Below, piece by piece: positions 10,136 through 23,454 of a DNA stretch of 64,000 nucleotides. A model generated the notes under the pieces. That model saw only the letters and a program-made list of their open reading frames with translations, was not told where the DNA came from and made no database searches. Each line of letters begins with the position of its first letter. Within the stretch, counting starts at the first letter, position 1. The stretch is from Inia geoffrensis. Taxonomy: Eukaryota > Chordata > Mammalia > Artiodactyla > Iniidae. The DNA lies in contig CM070904.1 in NCBI GenBank assembly GCA_036417435.1, positions 60,334,408 through 60,398,407 of the forward strand, given 5' to 3'. The position numbers and the translations under genes are program-made.

Positions 10136-13100
10136 AACTTCTGATTTTAATTGGTCCTCATTCTTCCAGGGACAGACACCTGTATCGTTATGATGCAACT
10201 GGTTTTTCTTCTTCAGAAGTCTTGATGGGATGGCATTGAGACAACAAAAGAAAACACAGTCCTCTCCCTCAAACAAATGATTTAAGTAAATAAGATTAAT
10301 AAAACTTGCCTTCTCTAATACTGGTTGAAAATCCCCCTTACATTCTCTTTCTTCCTTCCCAGGTCTCTCAGAACTTCTGTAGATAGCAAACATCAAAAAG
10401 ACCAAAGATTTTTATAGTGATTCAGCCACCCACGGCAATGAAGTAAACCCTGATTTTCTTTCAGCCTAGGAAAAGATCAGCAAAGAGGCTTCACAAATAG
10501 CCTCTTCAACATCTGAGGTTAAAAAAAAAAAAAAAAAAAAAAATCAGTGTAGCAGAAAGGTTACTTTCAAAAATATCTTTGGGGGGGTTTGTTTCCTTTC
10601 TTTTTGCCTTTTTTTTTTAAGTAACTCTTCTAATCCACACCCCCCCCATGCAAACATTATAAAATATTTTCTTTACCAAAATTTTTTGGTTAGGCATTTA
10701 AAGTATACTTTTTAAAAAACAAATGATAAAATATATTTCGTTTTGGATGTGACATTTCTAGCGCCTCTTTTCCTTTGCTCAGTCCCTCAAATGGTGATTT
10801 ATTCCTGCTGCAGCTGGAGTTTCCCCCTTCAAGTTTCAACTAGCTTCTCAGGTGACTTGCTGCCAAGGCTGGCCTCTCTTAGCAGTCTCCTTTCTCTCAG
10901 AGTCAGCCTCCCTATGTGAGCTCTGGAATCTTTGTTCCTTATTCCTTTAGAGACAGACACCACCACAAAGCAGCGCCCCCTACAGTCCTGCCAAGTGAAC
11001 ACTGGCATTTGGATCTGGGAGCACAGGGCCAGTCCCTAGGGCACCTTCAAGAGCTTTGTTCCCTGCACTGCAGTTTTTTAGGTGAGAGGTCAAAGCTTAT
11101 GTTCTACAAAGGCTATTACTTGAGGCCAAGAGAGAGAGATGTGTGGTTTTCTCCAGAGCCCAAGCAGATAAACAAAGTTGAAAATAATATTATTGACTAA
11201 ACTGATAGGGAACCAACTTTATTGGAAAAGATAAAATAATAAACTGGACAGAGACTTACAAATAATACCTAGGTCCCTGACTCTTAGGACCTCTTTTAAA
11301 GGAGACCCATAATCTCTCAACAGCATTATTTAGGTACGGGCAGAAAAAAATCTCCAAAAGCCTTGTATTTTCCTTTCCTACATTAAATTAAAGATGTCCA
11401 CACCCATATTCCATGGGACTTCTCTTTGGAAGCCTTTCAAAGGAAATGGAGAAATTCCTAGAGGAGGGTCATGGGCCAAAGAAGTACAATAAAGCAGGCT
11501 TACAAAAAACGCACAATTCGTACAATTTAACAGTATATCAGAACTGCAATTAAATCCCAAACTTGGGGAGCAGCTGGGAAAAGGGTGGAGAGGCTGAAGA
11601 GAAGTAGGGCAGTTTCCTAAGTAGGTTGGTGGTGTAAACACAATAGATAATTAACTTTTATGAAACTGTATTTGAATAAACATTGCAACAGCCCAGTGTT
11701 GGCCCATCTAGACACAGCTAACAAGGACACGGAGAGGTGGTTGTGTCTCGTGTGTTCAAATTTTGCACAGAGAACAGAGCAGCAGCGTGGGAGGTTCCTT
11801 AGGAAGAAGAGTTCCCTCCCATCACAAGAACTTCACGGTAATTGAGCTCAGAAAATTGGCTGACCTGTTCTTCCCAAGGGGACTAATCATAACCCCCAAA
11901 CAGTGAACCCGCAGGAAAATCCACTTCGTCCGTGTTAAAATGACAAAAGGGGGGTGCATCTTGCTCCTCAAAGGTAGATTATTTACTCTAACCCAAGCTA
12001 CTGGGCAATCCAATGGCCAGGATGGCAAAAAGAAGGCTATTTTATTTCCTCTAAAAGCTATAAGCTGAGTGTCTACACAATTCTAACATCTTAGAGATAG
12101 AGCCAACCTTGTCACATATATGAAAGGCAACTCACATTTTTCTCTCCAAGTGACTCTAAATTTTAATCTTTATTGTTCTCTCCCAGATGTCACAACTCCT
12201 CTCTGCCAGATTCCCCATTATTTCAAAAGACAAGAATATTCCCTGAGGCCTCCTTTTGAATATATATCTTTCTGAGGCCATGTCTCTGGTTTCCCTGAAG
12301 GCTGTCACATCAATAAATCTATCTTCTGCCTGGATCCTTGGTTTTGAAAATAATTTTACCACCTTGGCCAGGCACAGCCAACATTTCTCTCTTACATGTA
12401 TTCTTCAGTTCAAGTAGAAAGACTTGCTTGGGCTGTTCTTTTTCTATGCATAAAAATGTTCACATGCAGAATTTGGCATAATTGCAGATGGAGACAAGCC
12501 TTTCTGCAAAGAGGCCAATTGCTACATACGGACCACAGGAAGACCCAACCTGAGCCTGGTCCGACATAAAATCATTTATGTCCATTGCAAGGACACCTGG
12601 GAAGGTGTGGTTTGTGGGACAATACTCTGACAGATCATAAGGATTAACTTGCACCAAAAGCTCCCAGTATTGAAGGAAAAAAAAAAAAAAAAAGCATCAA
12701 AAAGCTTTGCTCTTTTGCAAACATTTAAAGGTTTCAAGCCCACACACACTCAGATAGTACTGATAATCCTCTCTGTGGGATTTGGAAGAGCTACAAAGAA
12801 TGAAGAGCCACAATATTTTGACAAAGTGATATATTCTTCTCTTCAGGTGTATTTGATGGAAACTTTTGGACTTTCCCCCTTTGGTTAATACAATGTAATA
12901 AATACAACAACGTTTGAGTATATGAAGACTTTATAGGAACACAATAGATAAATATACACACACTTCTCTGGTATATATAAAATGTCAGTATTTTAAAAAA
13001 TCACCTTTTGTATAAAATTTTACAGTTTTCAAGTTTCTCTCACATACATTATCAGGACAGATTCTGTATAAAAAATAACTTATTATTCAACTAATATCTA

Positions 13101-13424
13101 AAGAGCATTACTCCACTTCTTCTGATTATATGAGAGAGGGTGTCAGCATTTTTTAATTTAATTAGGACTTATACCCTACCTGTTTCCAAACAAGATTTGA
13201 AATGATATATAATATTAAACCCAAGGAAAAACAGCCACATTACAAATCAAAGATATTTTACGGAACCAAGTAAAAGGAGTAGATGTTTCTAAGCAACTGC
13301 AACAAATTGTCACAGCTGGGCCATGAACTTGCTTCTCATAGGAGTCAGCATTTGCTCACCAGGTGGGAATGCTGAAACTCTGGGCCTGTGTAACAGTATG
13401 TTTCCAGACCTATCTCACCAGCAG
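10136..13424. other. No recognised feature
   Basis: About 3.3 kb of AT-rich sequence with homopolymer runs (A, G and C runs near 10516-10650 and A at 12679). No supported element. Confidence 0.5.
10516..10542 (+). repeat. Poly-A run
   Basis: Run of about 26 A after GAGGTT. No retroposon body is recognisable to its left, so it is reported only as low complexity. Similar short runs occur at 12679-12693, 51277-51288 and 53642-53660. Confidence 0.9.
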
Positions 13425-13630
13425 GGTCCCTGGATTAATTATACTACTGCACTTCTCAGAAAGTGGATGGTAAACCAACTGCACTGGAATCTTTAACAGT
13501 GCTTATTTTTAAAATGTTATTTTCCTGGACCTGACCTAGGATCACTGGTTGTAGGATTCTGGGATCTCTATTTTCACACACCCATCATGTGATGTTTTTG
13601 CTCTTGAAAGTTTGGAAACCCTGCTTTGCT
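13425..13630. mobile_element. Possible MER5/hAT-like remnant
   Basis: CACTTCTCAGAAAGTGGATG, GTAGGATTCTGGGATCTCTA and GAAAGTTTGGAAACCCTGCT show the layout of a hAT-Charlie remnant but individual motifs are poor. Confidence 0.3.
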
Positions 13631-16600
13631 GGGATCGGTGCTTGCTGCACAGGAACTACAGAAAACCCAGCATCAGGAAGGTAGAGAATTGTTCGAGTGA
13701 TCAGTCCCTTGGATATTGCTTTATGCCCTCCTGTTGCTGCCTGTGCTTATCCTACTTTCAAATGTTTTGCCCATTGCCCACTTGATGTTTTACTTTGAAT
13801 GGCCCCGTGTGCTTGGCCTCTTCTGACTGTAATGTTATTCTCCTTCCAGCATCCCATCCCCTTCCTGCTCATCAGCTTTTTAAAAAATTCCTGCCACAGA
13901 TTCCTGATATTTGTGTATGTTCCAACACCTGCTGGTTACTCCTAAACTCACTTTGATAGTTCCGCACATGCTACTACACTCTGTTTGTTTCACTTGGGAT
14001 CAGATTACTCCATTGCCCTTCATGGGAACCTGGGAGACACTCCCTCTCCAGCTTCTGGCCATCGAAGCCCAGATATAGCCCTAGGTAGGAGAAATGATCT
14101 GGTCTCTGCTCTTTAATGTTATTTCCAGTTCATAGGCTTTCATTATTCTCTATATTTGAGGTACATATATTATGCTTTTCCCACTCTCCAAATGCTCTTA
14201 GACACAGTCTTCCACCCCTGTCATTTTCTGCTTTCCTCAATACAATCATTGGCTTATGCTATTGTCTTCTACACTTGATGCGCCTCCTATGTCTGACCAT
14301 TTCACATGAAGGCACACCTAACATCTTGACTTCAAAGTTTATGGTCCTAATTTCTACATTATAATTATCAGTCCTCCAGTCATACACTTGGGAATCAATT
14401 CATCAACCTGTAACACTCACTTATCCCCAAGATTTTTCTCTCATTCTCTTATGATTTTTTGCCTTTTCTCTTCAAATTTAGGATAATACTCTGCACAGCT
14501 CCCTCCCCTGTTTTAGGATTGTAAAACTCTTGTCAAAAATACTTTCTCCATCTTTGAGAAGTATCCTTTGTCCCTAGCTCAGAGCCTCTTTTTCTGGTCA
14601 TTGACCACCCTGGAAACCATTTTTAAAAGATCATATACAGTATATCCTGAGAATTTTTTTCTGTTTAACTTTGCTTCCGAAGCTGCCAGTATTAATAGGG
14701 AGATCAGGTGGAAACACCGCCTCCACACCCAGCTTCTTCGGTCTTTTACTTAAGACACCAAAGTTTCTGGACACCTTCCACTTTTCTTCAGACTCACCAT
14801 CCAAGCCAGAACATATGCACAGTGCCTGGTGGGTGCATGAGATTAGAACCTCGCTTCTGCATTGCGGGAGAGTTTACAGGGGAGGCAGCTCAGCTGATAG
14901 GGCCCGGAAGGTCTGTTCACTGGCAATTCCATATCAGTCGGTAGGGAGTCACAGTGATCGCTTTACGGGACTTAGTCATATGATTTCTTTCCTCTGCGGG
15001 GGTGCCTAAGAACCTTAGTCAAGTGCTAGAGCTGCCTCACACCAGCTGGAGAGCCGACTGCTAAACTTTCAGGAGCTTTGCAAGCTAGTTGTTAAACTTA
15101 GCCATTAATAAACATTAAATTACATAAAGTTAAAATGAAATAGACTGTATTTAAAAACTAAGGTAAAAATACTCAAAACTCATTATTGTCGAATTACTAT
15201 TATCTAGGCTCTTGGGGTTATTTACAGCTATTGTATCTATATGGTAGAAATATAATGGTGTGTAATGGCATATTTCTTCCCAACTCTGTTCAATGACATC
15301 AAGTTGGTCATTTGAAATAAGCCATGGGGGAGGATCTATACCCCAGAAATCCTCAAACGCTACAAATCAGGGCTTACCCCCATCTTCTCCTCCCACCCCA
15401 AGCCAGTTGTTAAATATTTACCAGTACATTATTGCTTTGAACCCACTTAGTACTAAGATGAAAAAACACAGAAGTACAAATAGGTCATGTGAAATTCCCT
15501 ATTTGACAATTCCCTCCAATCTGCTTTCCTTTCAACATGGTCTAACATCTCCCAGATCAAGGCCTTTGGAAGAAGAATCTATATCAAATAACTCACTTGA
15601 GTAATGTTCAGTCTGAGTTGTTTATTTATTGGCTTTCCTCTCTAAGATGAAGTCAGAAATTCCTTTAAAGAAATTTTATATCTAAATTTTCTGTACTCAA
15701 AATCCCCTCTCTTTTACGCACATTGTTTCTTAGACCCTGCCCTGATGTGTGTTTGCATCAGTGTTTGTGTTCTGTGTTTGTGTTTGTGTGTACATATCTG
15801 TGTGTACTATATAACACACAGATATTGTTATCTCTGATTGGCTAACTTTAACTTAAAATAACTACAATTTAAGCCCAGCTCTGTATCTACTAAAACATTA
15901 GAAAGGGAGATCATTAAATGTCTTAGAATCAATACTTGAATTCTTAGGAGGGAATTCAGGAGGAGGTCAGCAAACGTTATTAAAGGATCAGGAAACTGAC
16001 TCAGGAAAATCTAAAGAAAGTAAGACTCCTTATATGGCAATGATAAGGCTAATGGGAAACTGAAAGTGATCTTGGAGACTGATTGGGAATTTTATACAGA
16101 GGTGTCATTGTTCTCTGTTTCCACTCAGGATAAGTCAAGAGGGATTCAACTTACAGCACTTTATAGAGATAACTTTACAAGAATTCAGTAAGAGAAAATT
16201 ATCTTAAGGGTTTTTTTCTCCTAAAGTTGTTTTTAATCAGCCATTTTAATCAATGATCCCACAGAAGCTTAAATTAAAGGTAGAGAGTCTTATTACTAAA
16301 AAGTTACCCCAAAAGGCACTCAATGGAAGGTGGGATGTCTGGATTTTCCCCACAAGTAGATATGGACTTTAGCTTTCTAAATATTCTTCAGAGTTCGAAG
16401 CTCAGTTGAAGGTCATATTTACTAAGGCTAACCCAAATAGATAGGCATGTATAATTAAGGGATAAGGATATAAATACCTAAGACATGTAATACCGAATCA
16501 GACCAAAGAAACATTTTATCTGAAACTCAGTTTCTGATCATGTCAATGAGGTCCTTTTGTGGGAGGGCATGTGAGGGGCTCAAATAAACAACTTCCCTTA

Positions 16601-16889
16601 ATAATCCACTAGGTCCATTTGTGTGTCTAATTCCATTTTGAACTCACTCATGTATTTATATGTGCAACCTCCTAGGGTAATTACTTCCTTAGTTTTTACT
16701 ACCACTTTCATGGTAGATATAGTTTCTATGTGAGGTTCTTCTAGTATCGTGGAATTTGTTGAATGTCTATGCATGCATTAAAATCCTTTTGGAAATAGAA
16801 AGTATATAAACCACTAAATGTATTCACTAATTGTTTAATGCAATTAATTATAATTAATCAAGTAATTAAAACAGAGTTTACCCTACTTA
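13631..16889. other. Mostly unassigned
   Basis: Short CT-rich parts at 13690-14560 could be decayed L2. AGCTTTGCAAGCTAGTTGTT near 15075 may belong to an old DNA transposon. Neither is strong enough to call. Confidence 0.4.
15740..15825 (+). repeat. TG-rich low-complexity tract
   Basis: Degenerate TGTTTGTG and TGTGTG motifs followed by an imperfect mirror ACACAC; not a clean array. Confidence 0.7.
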
Positions 16890-17300
16890 AATCCCACAAG
16901 ATTTAAGACTTCCAAGGATTTTCATAATTTGGCCTCTACTTATCCCATATCTTCTCTCACCACAAACTTTCCCCAACCCACCGCAAATTGTATGCTTCAA
17001 CTATTCTAAATTATTTTTAGTTCCTTAAACTGCCATAGAAATTTGGCAGTTGACATTTCCCATTTCTGGAAGATGTTTTCTTTCCACCATGAAGACTTCC
17101 TGACTTCCCTCTGCCACCCTCTACCTGGTGGTTTAGGTGCTACTCCCAAATGTCTCCATAGTACAGCTGCTTGCCCTCATGAAGAATATTTGAATTCCCC
17201 AGTAGACTGTCAGGTCCTTGAAAACAGAGACTGTGTCTTCTTTGTTCACTACTCTATGCCAAGACAGTAGGCATTCAATAATAATTATTAAATTTATAAA
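16890..17300 (+). mobile_element. L2-like fragment
   Basis: The right end has CTGTCAGGTCCTTGAAAACA, GAGACTGTGTCTTCTTTGTT and GGCATTCAATAATAATTATT, an L2 3' end pattern. The left 250 bases are a CT-rich stretch plausibly of the same element. Confidence 0.55.
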
Positions 17301-18963
17301 GTAAGTAGCTCAATGGATTTAAAATAACATCACCACTGTGTTTGTACCACTGTGTTGCATCCTGGCTCAGTCCATCAACTCTGGCCCTCTATAATCATGG
17401 CCCAACTTCATGGCCCTTATATTTATCATTTTCTTAATCACACTAGGAATCATGCAGTCCCCCAAATGCAAATTTATAACTATCTTATACACATGCCAGT
17501 TCATGCTTTTGCATTCTTTCCCAGTGGTACCTTGGATTTCACTGGACTTTTTGGCTGATATCTTCAAGCAAATACATATAGAGGTCTCAAGATCTCTTTT
17601 ATAGGTTGTAAAGAATCATTTAGAACTATCATCCTATAAGCAAGGTTTGTAGGATAGAAGCAGCAGAAATGGTGAACTGAGTTTCAATTTATCTTGCATG
17701 ATTTTGTATGTTACTGGCAGCACAAACTTTAGCCTTTTGTTAAGCAGAAATGAAAAGCCACTGTAAAGTTCAAGAATATCTCCTCCTCCAAGGAACAAAA
17801 GCAGGAGAAACTTTCATCGTGATGAGGGAAATCAAACAAAACTTGATTTTGAAACAGCTTTGTCCTCACAAAGGTGACTTCTTAAGGGAGGAGAGCAAAA
17901 CTAGAGTGGAAAAATAGAGGCAGGAACAATCAGACTAGTAAAGATTAGTCCAACATAAAGAAGTCTGCTGTAAAGTTGTGTGTAGGCTTTATGAGAATAG
18001 AAGAGGGTCATGGCAGCGAGGTATGAATTTTTAAAAAAATATCTTGGTCTGTAAGAGGTCTTACTTGACTTCATTAGTTTGCTCTAAGGTATATGATACT
18101 TTAAGCTTGGAAAATAACTTTCTTGTAAATTGTTTCAATAGAGATATGTTGATATTAAGACCAGTTTTCAGTTTATATGTTATTTTAAATTAGTTTCCGT
18201 AACAGATCCTAAGTGCTTCTAGATGACATTTTCTGAAATAAATCAAGATTTTTAACTCCAAGTTCTTTCTGTCTTATAGGAAAATTGCAGGTGAATAAGG
18301 ATGATCATTTTATTACAATTATTAGTAAAAATATAGTTATTCACTTAAATTATTATTCAGAACAAATTTTTTCATTTGGGAATAAAAGGGTCAAATGATA
18401 TAAACCTCCAGCTTGTGACTGATGACAATTAAAGATTGGTGATTAAAGCATAGACATTTTCTTCTCTGGCTTTCCCTCTCTTAATAAACTTGTTTTCTTA
18501 ATGATTTTAATCAAAAGTTCAGAGAAAAATAGTTTTGATTTTATGTCATGAGGCTTTGAAAAGCAGCCCAAGAGAGTTGAGAACTCTCAAACTAATCATT
18601 CTGGTAGTGATTGCAAATCATTCTGATGGAGGGAGGAGGATAATTGAAAGATCCTGCACATTGGTCCAAAAAATCATCTGCACAGGGATGGGGAGACAGG
18701 GTTTAGTGGCACCATGTATAAAGAAAATGGCCTTTATCTAGGTTCACACATTGAGACTGATTTTTATGTCTCACTAGTTTATTTTAGTCTGAACAATCCC
18801 ATCACTTTTTTCTCCCAGGACACTGACTTTTTCAAAGCATTTAAAGAAGTTGTTTTGTAGAATGTCCCTCGTTTTCGGACTTGTCTGATTATTTCCTCTT
18901 GGTATCTAATAACCTCCTTTTATTCCTCTTCCCCTTGAATTTCCTGTAAGTTAGGTCTCAAAC
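17301..18963. other. No recognised feature
   Basis: AT-rich intron-like sequence without coding or repeat signals that I can name. Confidence 0.5.
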
Positions 18964-19175
18964 AGGGGTCAACAAACTACAACTCACAGGCTAAATCCAA
19001 TCCCTTGCTTATTTTTGTTATTGGCACACAGCCACACCCATTTTTTTACATAGTGTCTATGGCTCCTTTCCGCTATAAGGACAGGGTCGAGTAGTTGTGA
19101 CAGAGACCATGTGGCCCACAAAAACTAAAATAAGCACAATCTGTCTCCTTCTAAAAAATGTCAATTCTTAGACTA
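18964..19175 (+). mobile_element. hAT-type non-autonomous element
   Basis: AGGGGTCAACAAACTACAAC, GGCACACAGCCACACCCA, GTCTATGGCTCCTTTCCGCT, TCGAGTAGTTGTGACAGAGA: a common mammalian hAT family whose exact name I do not assign. The opposite orientation of the same family occurs at 20988. Confidence 0.75.
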
Positions 19176-19654
19176 GAAAATTGGTTGGATTGAAGTAAAA
19201 TACCTTTGGCACAAAGGTGATGTATTTCCTATTCATCAATGCCAGGCTACTCAACTATCAGTGATGCTAAATTAGTACGCTTGATGAAGCTGGTGATAGC
19301 CAGATCTCCTCACTGTATGTAAAGGTACATTTTTCCCCTCTTTTCATTTAGTAAGTAATTCATGGAGTGATATTTTGGCTCTGTGTAAATATCCTATTAC
19401 TCAAAAATCTTCCATCCAAAGGCTTTACTATTCATTGATGATCTTTGCCTGAAATAATTATTACATTAGGGATTGAAAAAGGTCATTTTCCAAATCTATC
19501 ATTTTTTCAACATTTATCAGGTGGCACAATAAAACAGCCTAAGCTCACCTTATAAAGTCAAATCAGCTATTTTTCTTTCCAATTATCCCTGGTTCCTTTA
19601 GGTGAGGACGGTATTTAGAAATTGATATCTAAATTGATTTAGATACTAGACTGT

Positions 19655-19730
19655 ATGATTTAGTACGCAGAGTGTATGACCTATAGGCCTGAAATAGTTT
19701 TATTATCTGGCCCTTTACAGAAGAAGAATA
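19655..19730 (+). mobile_element. Terminal fragment of the same hAT family
   Basis: GGCCTGAAATAGTTTTATTA and TCTGGCCCTTTACAGAAGAA correspond to the far end of the family at 18964..19175, which in that copy has diverged. Confidence 0.5.
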
Positions 19731-20234
19731 CTGATCCCATCTAGTGGGATGACAGAAGGGAAGGGCACCACATATTTAAATGGTAGCAGGTATGCTCACT
19801 GCTACTGAAGTGTCATTGTTTATAGTGATACATTCAGTGACGCTCTCCAGAGGAAGAAAAGTTTATTTTGCAAAGAAAAAAGTCACACGTCCTCACTGAT
19901 ATTTTAATTTGATATTTAATATTATAGTCTCTCAAACACGTATTTAATATAGGTATCTTTTCTTGTACACTTGAGTCCCAGTCCGGTTAACATTAAAATA
20001 TTCACTTGTATGTTTTATCCTACCACAAATATGAAATATTTCAAGCTCACAATACCAATGTTACCACTAATATTAAACCCACTGAATGAAGTTTAGGATT
20101 TCTTTCTAGCACTTTTTCACTTAGAATACATCCAAATAAGGGTGTACAGGGCACTATTTTCAGAAGTCACTTGAAATAATTTTTTCTTCATGTGGTTATA
20201 TTAGTTTAGTTGGGGAGGCTATAAAAATTCTTAT

Positions 20235-20410
20235 GACAGAGAAATTTGAATATGGACTGGATGCTAGATGATATTATGGAATTATTGTTCATTTTCTTAG
20301 ATATCATAATTGTCCTTGTTCTTAACAATTTCATGCCAAAGTACTTAATGGTGAGGTGTCATGATGTCTGCAACTTTCTTTTAAATAGTATGGCAAAACA
20401 CAGCGTGTGT

Positions 20411-20442
<32 letters not shown>

Positions 20443-20585
20443 TGAGAAAGTGAGAGAGCAAGATTACAAATGATAAAGTAAATAGGGCACAGTACTAAAA
20501 ATCCATAAATCTAGGCAGAATTTTTTTGTACTGTTCTTGCAACTCTTCTTTAAGCTTAAAATTTTATTGAAGTTAAAAGTTAAAG
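20235..20585 (+). mobile_element. Old L1M-type 3' end carrying a TG microsatellite
   Basis: Contains GAATATGGACTGGATGCTAG, ATGATATTATGGAATTATTG, AGGTGTCATGATGTCTGCAA and TTTAAATAGTATGGCAAAAC, a 3' end pattern shared with 63190..63570. The TG array replaces the A/T-rich spot seen in relatives. Confidence 0.65.
20404..20442 (+). repeat. (TG)n microsatellite
   Basis: About 19 GT units with one A interruption, inside the old L1 end at 20235..20585. Confidence 0.97.
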
Positions 20586-20985
20586 AAATAGGTGGAGAAA
20601 AAAGAGAAGGATGATTATTAGTCCAATATGGATTCTTAAAAGTGATTCATACACACATGCATAAATACTTTGCCACCTTGGGCAAAATTAACTGATGTGT
20701 TTCTCTTGGGGAAGAAGCTTTTAATTCTGCTCTGCTTTGGCAGGAGGATCAGACCATACCTAGAGCTCCAAGTGCTTTACTGTCGAAGGGAACAGACAAA
20801 AAGGAATGCAATGAGAGGAGAGAATGGTGCATTAGCTTGAATAAATGTCAAGTTTTCTTAGCTTTCCTTCATTCCAGTTAGGTCAGTCTAGAGGCTATTT
20901 AAGGCTAGAACTCAAGTATATAAAAAAGTTTTGCTTTTTTAAGCAACAGCATTAATGCCTCTCCCTTTCACCATCCCGTTAGACC

Positions 20986-21230
20986 TGGGGTTAGCAAACT
21001 TCTTCTGTAAAGAGCCAGATACATGCTTTAGGCCTGTGGGCCATACAGTCATTGTATGGATCACATTGTCATTGTCACACTAGGCCATAGAGTTTCTGTG
21101 TGGGTTCTGCATGTGTTACACCATAGGTGTCACTATGGCGCACAAAAGCAGTCATAGACAAATGAATGGACATGGTTGTGTTCCAATAAAACTTTGCTTA
21201 CGGATACAGAAATTTAAATTTTATATAGTT
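20986..21230 (-). mobile_element. hAT-type non-autonomous element
   Basis: GGGGTTAGCAAACTTCTTCT, GTAAAGAGCCAGATACATGC, AGGCCTGTGGGCCATACAGT, GTGTTCCAATAAAACTTTGC: same family as 18964..19175 in opposite orientation. Confidence 0.75.
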
Positions 21231-21476
21231 TCCACACAACATGATTTCTTCTTTTTTTCCCCAACCACTTAAAAATGTAAAAAAAAAAAAAAATTCTTAG
21301 CTTGTAAGCAATGTGAAAAATAGACAGAGGGCTAGGTATGGTTAAACCCAGAGAAGAAAGGGGAAAACTTAGAATTGTACCTTTGTGTTGGTTGCCTTTT
21401 AGCTGCCGCACTTGGCTTTGATGAAGGAAGTGGGCTCCTTTAGATGGTATGACAGGTCAAAGCATTTCTGTGCTCT

Positions 21477-21600
21477 CTCTTTTTTTTCGTCTGTGCTGTG
21501 AGGCTTGCAAGATCTTAGTTCCCCGACTAAGGATTGAGCCCGGGCCCTCTGCATTGGAAGCACAGAGTCGTAACCACTGGACCACCAGGGAATTCCCAGC
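21477..21600 (-). mobile_element. CHR-type SINE, short tRNA-head form
   Basis: Minus-strand copy, about 124 bases, with T-run at 21479-21488 and head GGGAATTCCCTGG read in the antisense direction at the right edge. It has the older GGTCCAGTGGTTACGACT head and no long 3' body. Perfect 10-base target duplication TCTGTGCTCT (21467..21476 and 21601..21610). Confidence 0.9.
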
Positions 21601-22559
21601 TCTGTGCTCTTATGTCATTGAGCAGACCATAGGAGTCTCTTCCCAGAGCTTCAAGATTAAAGGAGGCCATGAACTGCTCTAAATAGGAAGACTCATTTCA
21701 AGTTTGTAATCAGTGTAGTTGGGAAGAGTCATAATTTAGGTAATCATAACTAGAACTGTGATCTATCAGCCCAGGTTCCACCTGGAACTAGAGAGAAGTG
21801 TCTCCCTCGCTCCCTCTGCAAGGGAAGCCACCCCCACTGTTGTTGCACTCTAGGGCCTTTGCCTTGACAGATCCATGTCATTTTAATACCTCCGTGCAAT
21901 CAAATTAATTTGCTTCTAGATATGAACGTGTCTTATTTAAACAAATGTATATTAGATACTGATACAGGCAACTTCCTAAGTAATAACCTTTATTTACAAT
22001 AATTTATATCTTTGATAATACTTCCATAGTGACCCTGAACTATGATACGTGTTGAATCATGATGGTGCACTCCTTTGGCCAGTGAGGGTTTTCCCCTAAG
22101 CCTTCCTCCACTATAAATGACAAATGAGTTGAAAGCATACCCCTTCCAAAAACAGCTTATAAAAGAAAGGACTTATAGGGATGAGAATGGATATGTGGGA
22201 AGAGAAATACATAACCATCCTTAATGTTTAAATGGTTGTCAAGGAAAAGAGGGTTCAGACTTGTTCCACATGGTCTCGCGCAATAGCAGGAGGATTAATG
22301 TATGGAAGCCAGCGAGACAGATCTGGGCTTACTACCAAAAATAAATAAATAAAAAGAGGAAAAGAAAAAAAATAATCCAATATCTGTCCAAAGATGAAAT
22401 GGACTGCCCTGAAAGATAGGAAGTTTAGTATCAGGAAGTACTAAATTAGATTTCACTCTCATAAAATTAACAATTTGCTAGAAAAAATGAAAAATTTAAC
22501 AAGTAATTACAATTAAAACATGGGTGTTGAGATTTTACAGATATAGGGCACAGTGATGG

Positions 22560-23065
22560 TCTTTAAACATGATCACAAATTCATTTATACTCTTCCTTTT
22601 GACAGTTTGGGTCCCCAAATTCCCTAAATTCCCTTGATGGGCCCATGTGATTTCCAAGGCTAGGTCATGAAAGGTCATGAGGCTTCTGCCTTGTTTGGTG
22701 GAAGATGAGCTTCTGGAGCCCTGAGGTACCATGTAGGAAGTTCAGCTCCCCTAAGCCCACCGTGCTTTGAAGAACTTAAGCCTCATGGAGAAACCATACA
22801 GAGCTCCAGTTGACAATTCCCAGCTATTCCTAACTTTCTAGTTATCCCAGTCCAAATGAAAGAAGTCACCAGATTATTCTAGCCCCACTCATTCAAGTCA
22901 CTCCCATCCATTCACATCTTCCCAGCTGAGACTCCAGACATCATTAAGCAGAGACGAGCCATTCTCTCTGGGCCCTGTCCAAATTCCTGAGCCAATGGAT
23001 CCATATGTATAATAATAATAATATTGTTGTTGTTTTATGCCAATAAGTTATGGGGTGGTTTGTAA
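22560..23065. mobile_element. Probable ancient repeat, class unresolved
   Basis: GGGCCCATGTGATTTCCAAG, CTGGAGCCCTGAGGTACCAT and the end TTATGCCAATAAGTTATGGG then GTGGTTTGTAAGGCAGCTAT, an end motif common in old mammalian repeats. ATAATAATAATA with TTGTTGTTG just before it is a small microsatellite. Confidence 0.4.
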
Positions 23066-23082
23066 GGCAGCTATAGATTATT

Positions 23083-23404
23083 TTTTTAATTAATTAATTA
23101 ATTTTATTTTATTTTTGGCTGCGCTGGGTCTTTGTTACTGCACACGGGATTTCTCTAGTTGCAGCGAGCAGGGGCTACTCTTCATTGTGGTGCGTGGGCT
23201 TCTCATTGCAGTGGCTTCTCTTGTTGCGGAGCATGGGCTCTAGGTGCACGGGCTTCCATAGTTGTGGCTCGTGGGCTCTAGAGCGCAGGCTCAATAGTTG
23301 TGGCACTGCTCCGCGGCATGTGGAATCTTCCCGGACCAGGGCTCGAACCCGTGTCCCCTGCATTGGCAGGTGGATTCTTAACCACTGCACCACCAGGGAA
23401 GCCC
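23083..23404 (-). mobile_element. CHR SINE, long form
   Basis: Minus-strand, about 320-base copy with the full 3' body (repeated CACAACTA-type motifs, read antisense as TAGTTGTGG) and a TAAT/TTTA-rich tail at 23083-23120. Imperfect target duplication AGCTATAGATTATT (23069..23082) and AGCAATAGTTTATT (23405..23418). Confidence 0.9.
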
Positions 23405-23454
23405 AGCAATAGTTTATTGCAACAGGCACCATGAGAATATATATCAAGACCTAC

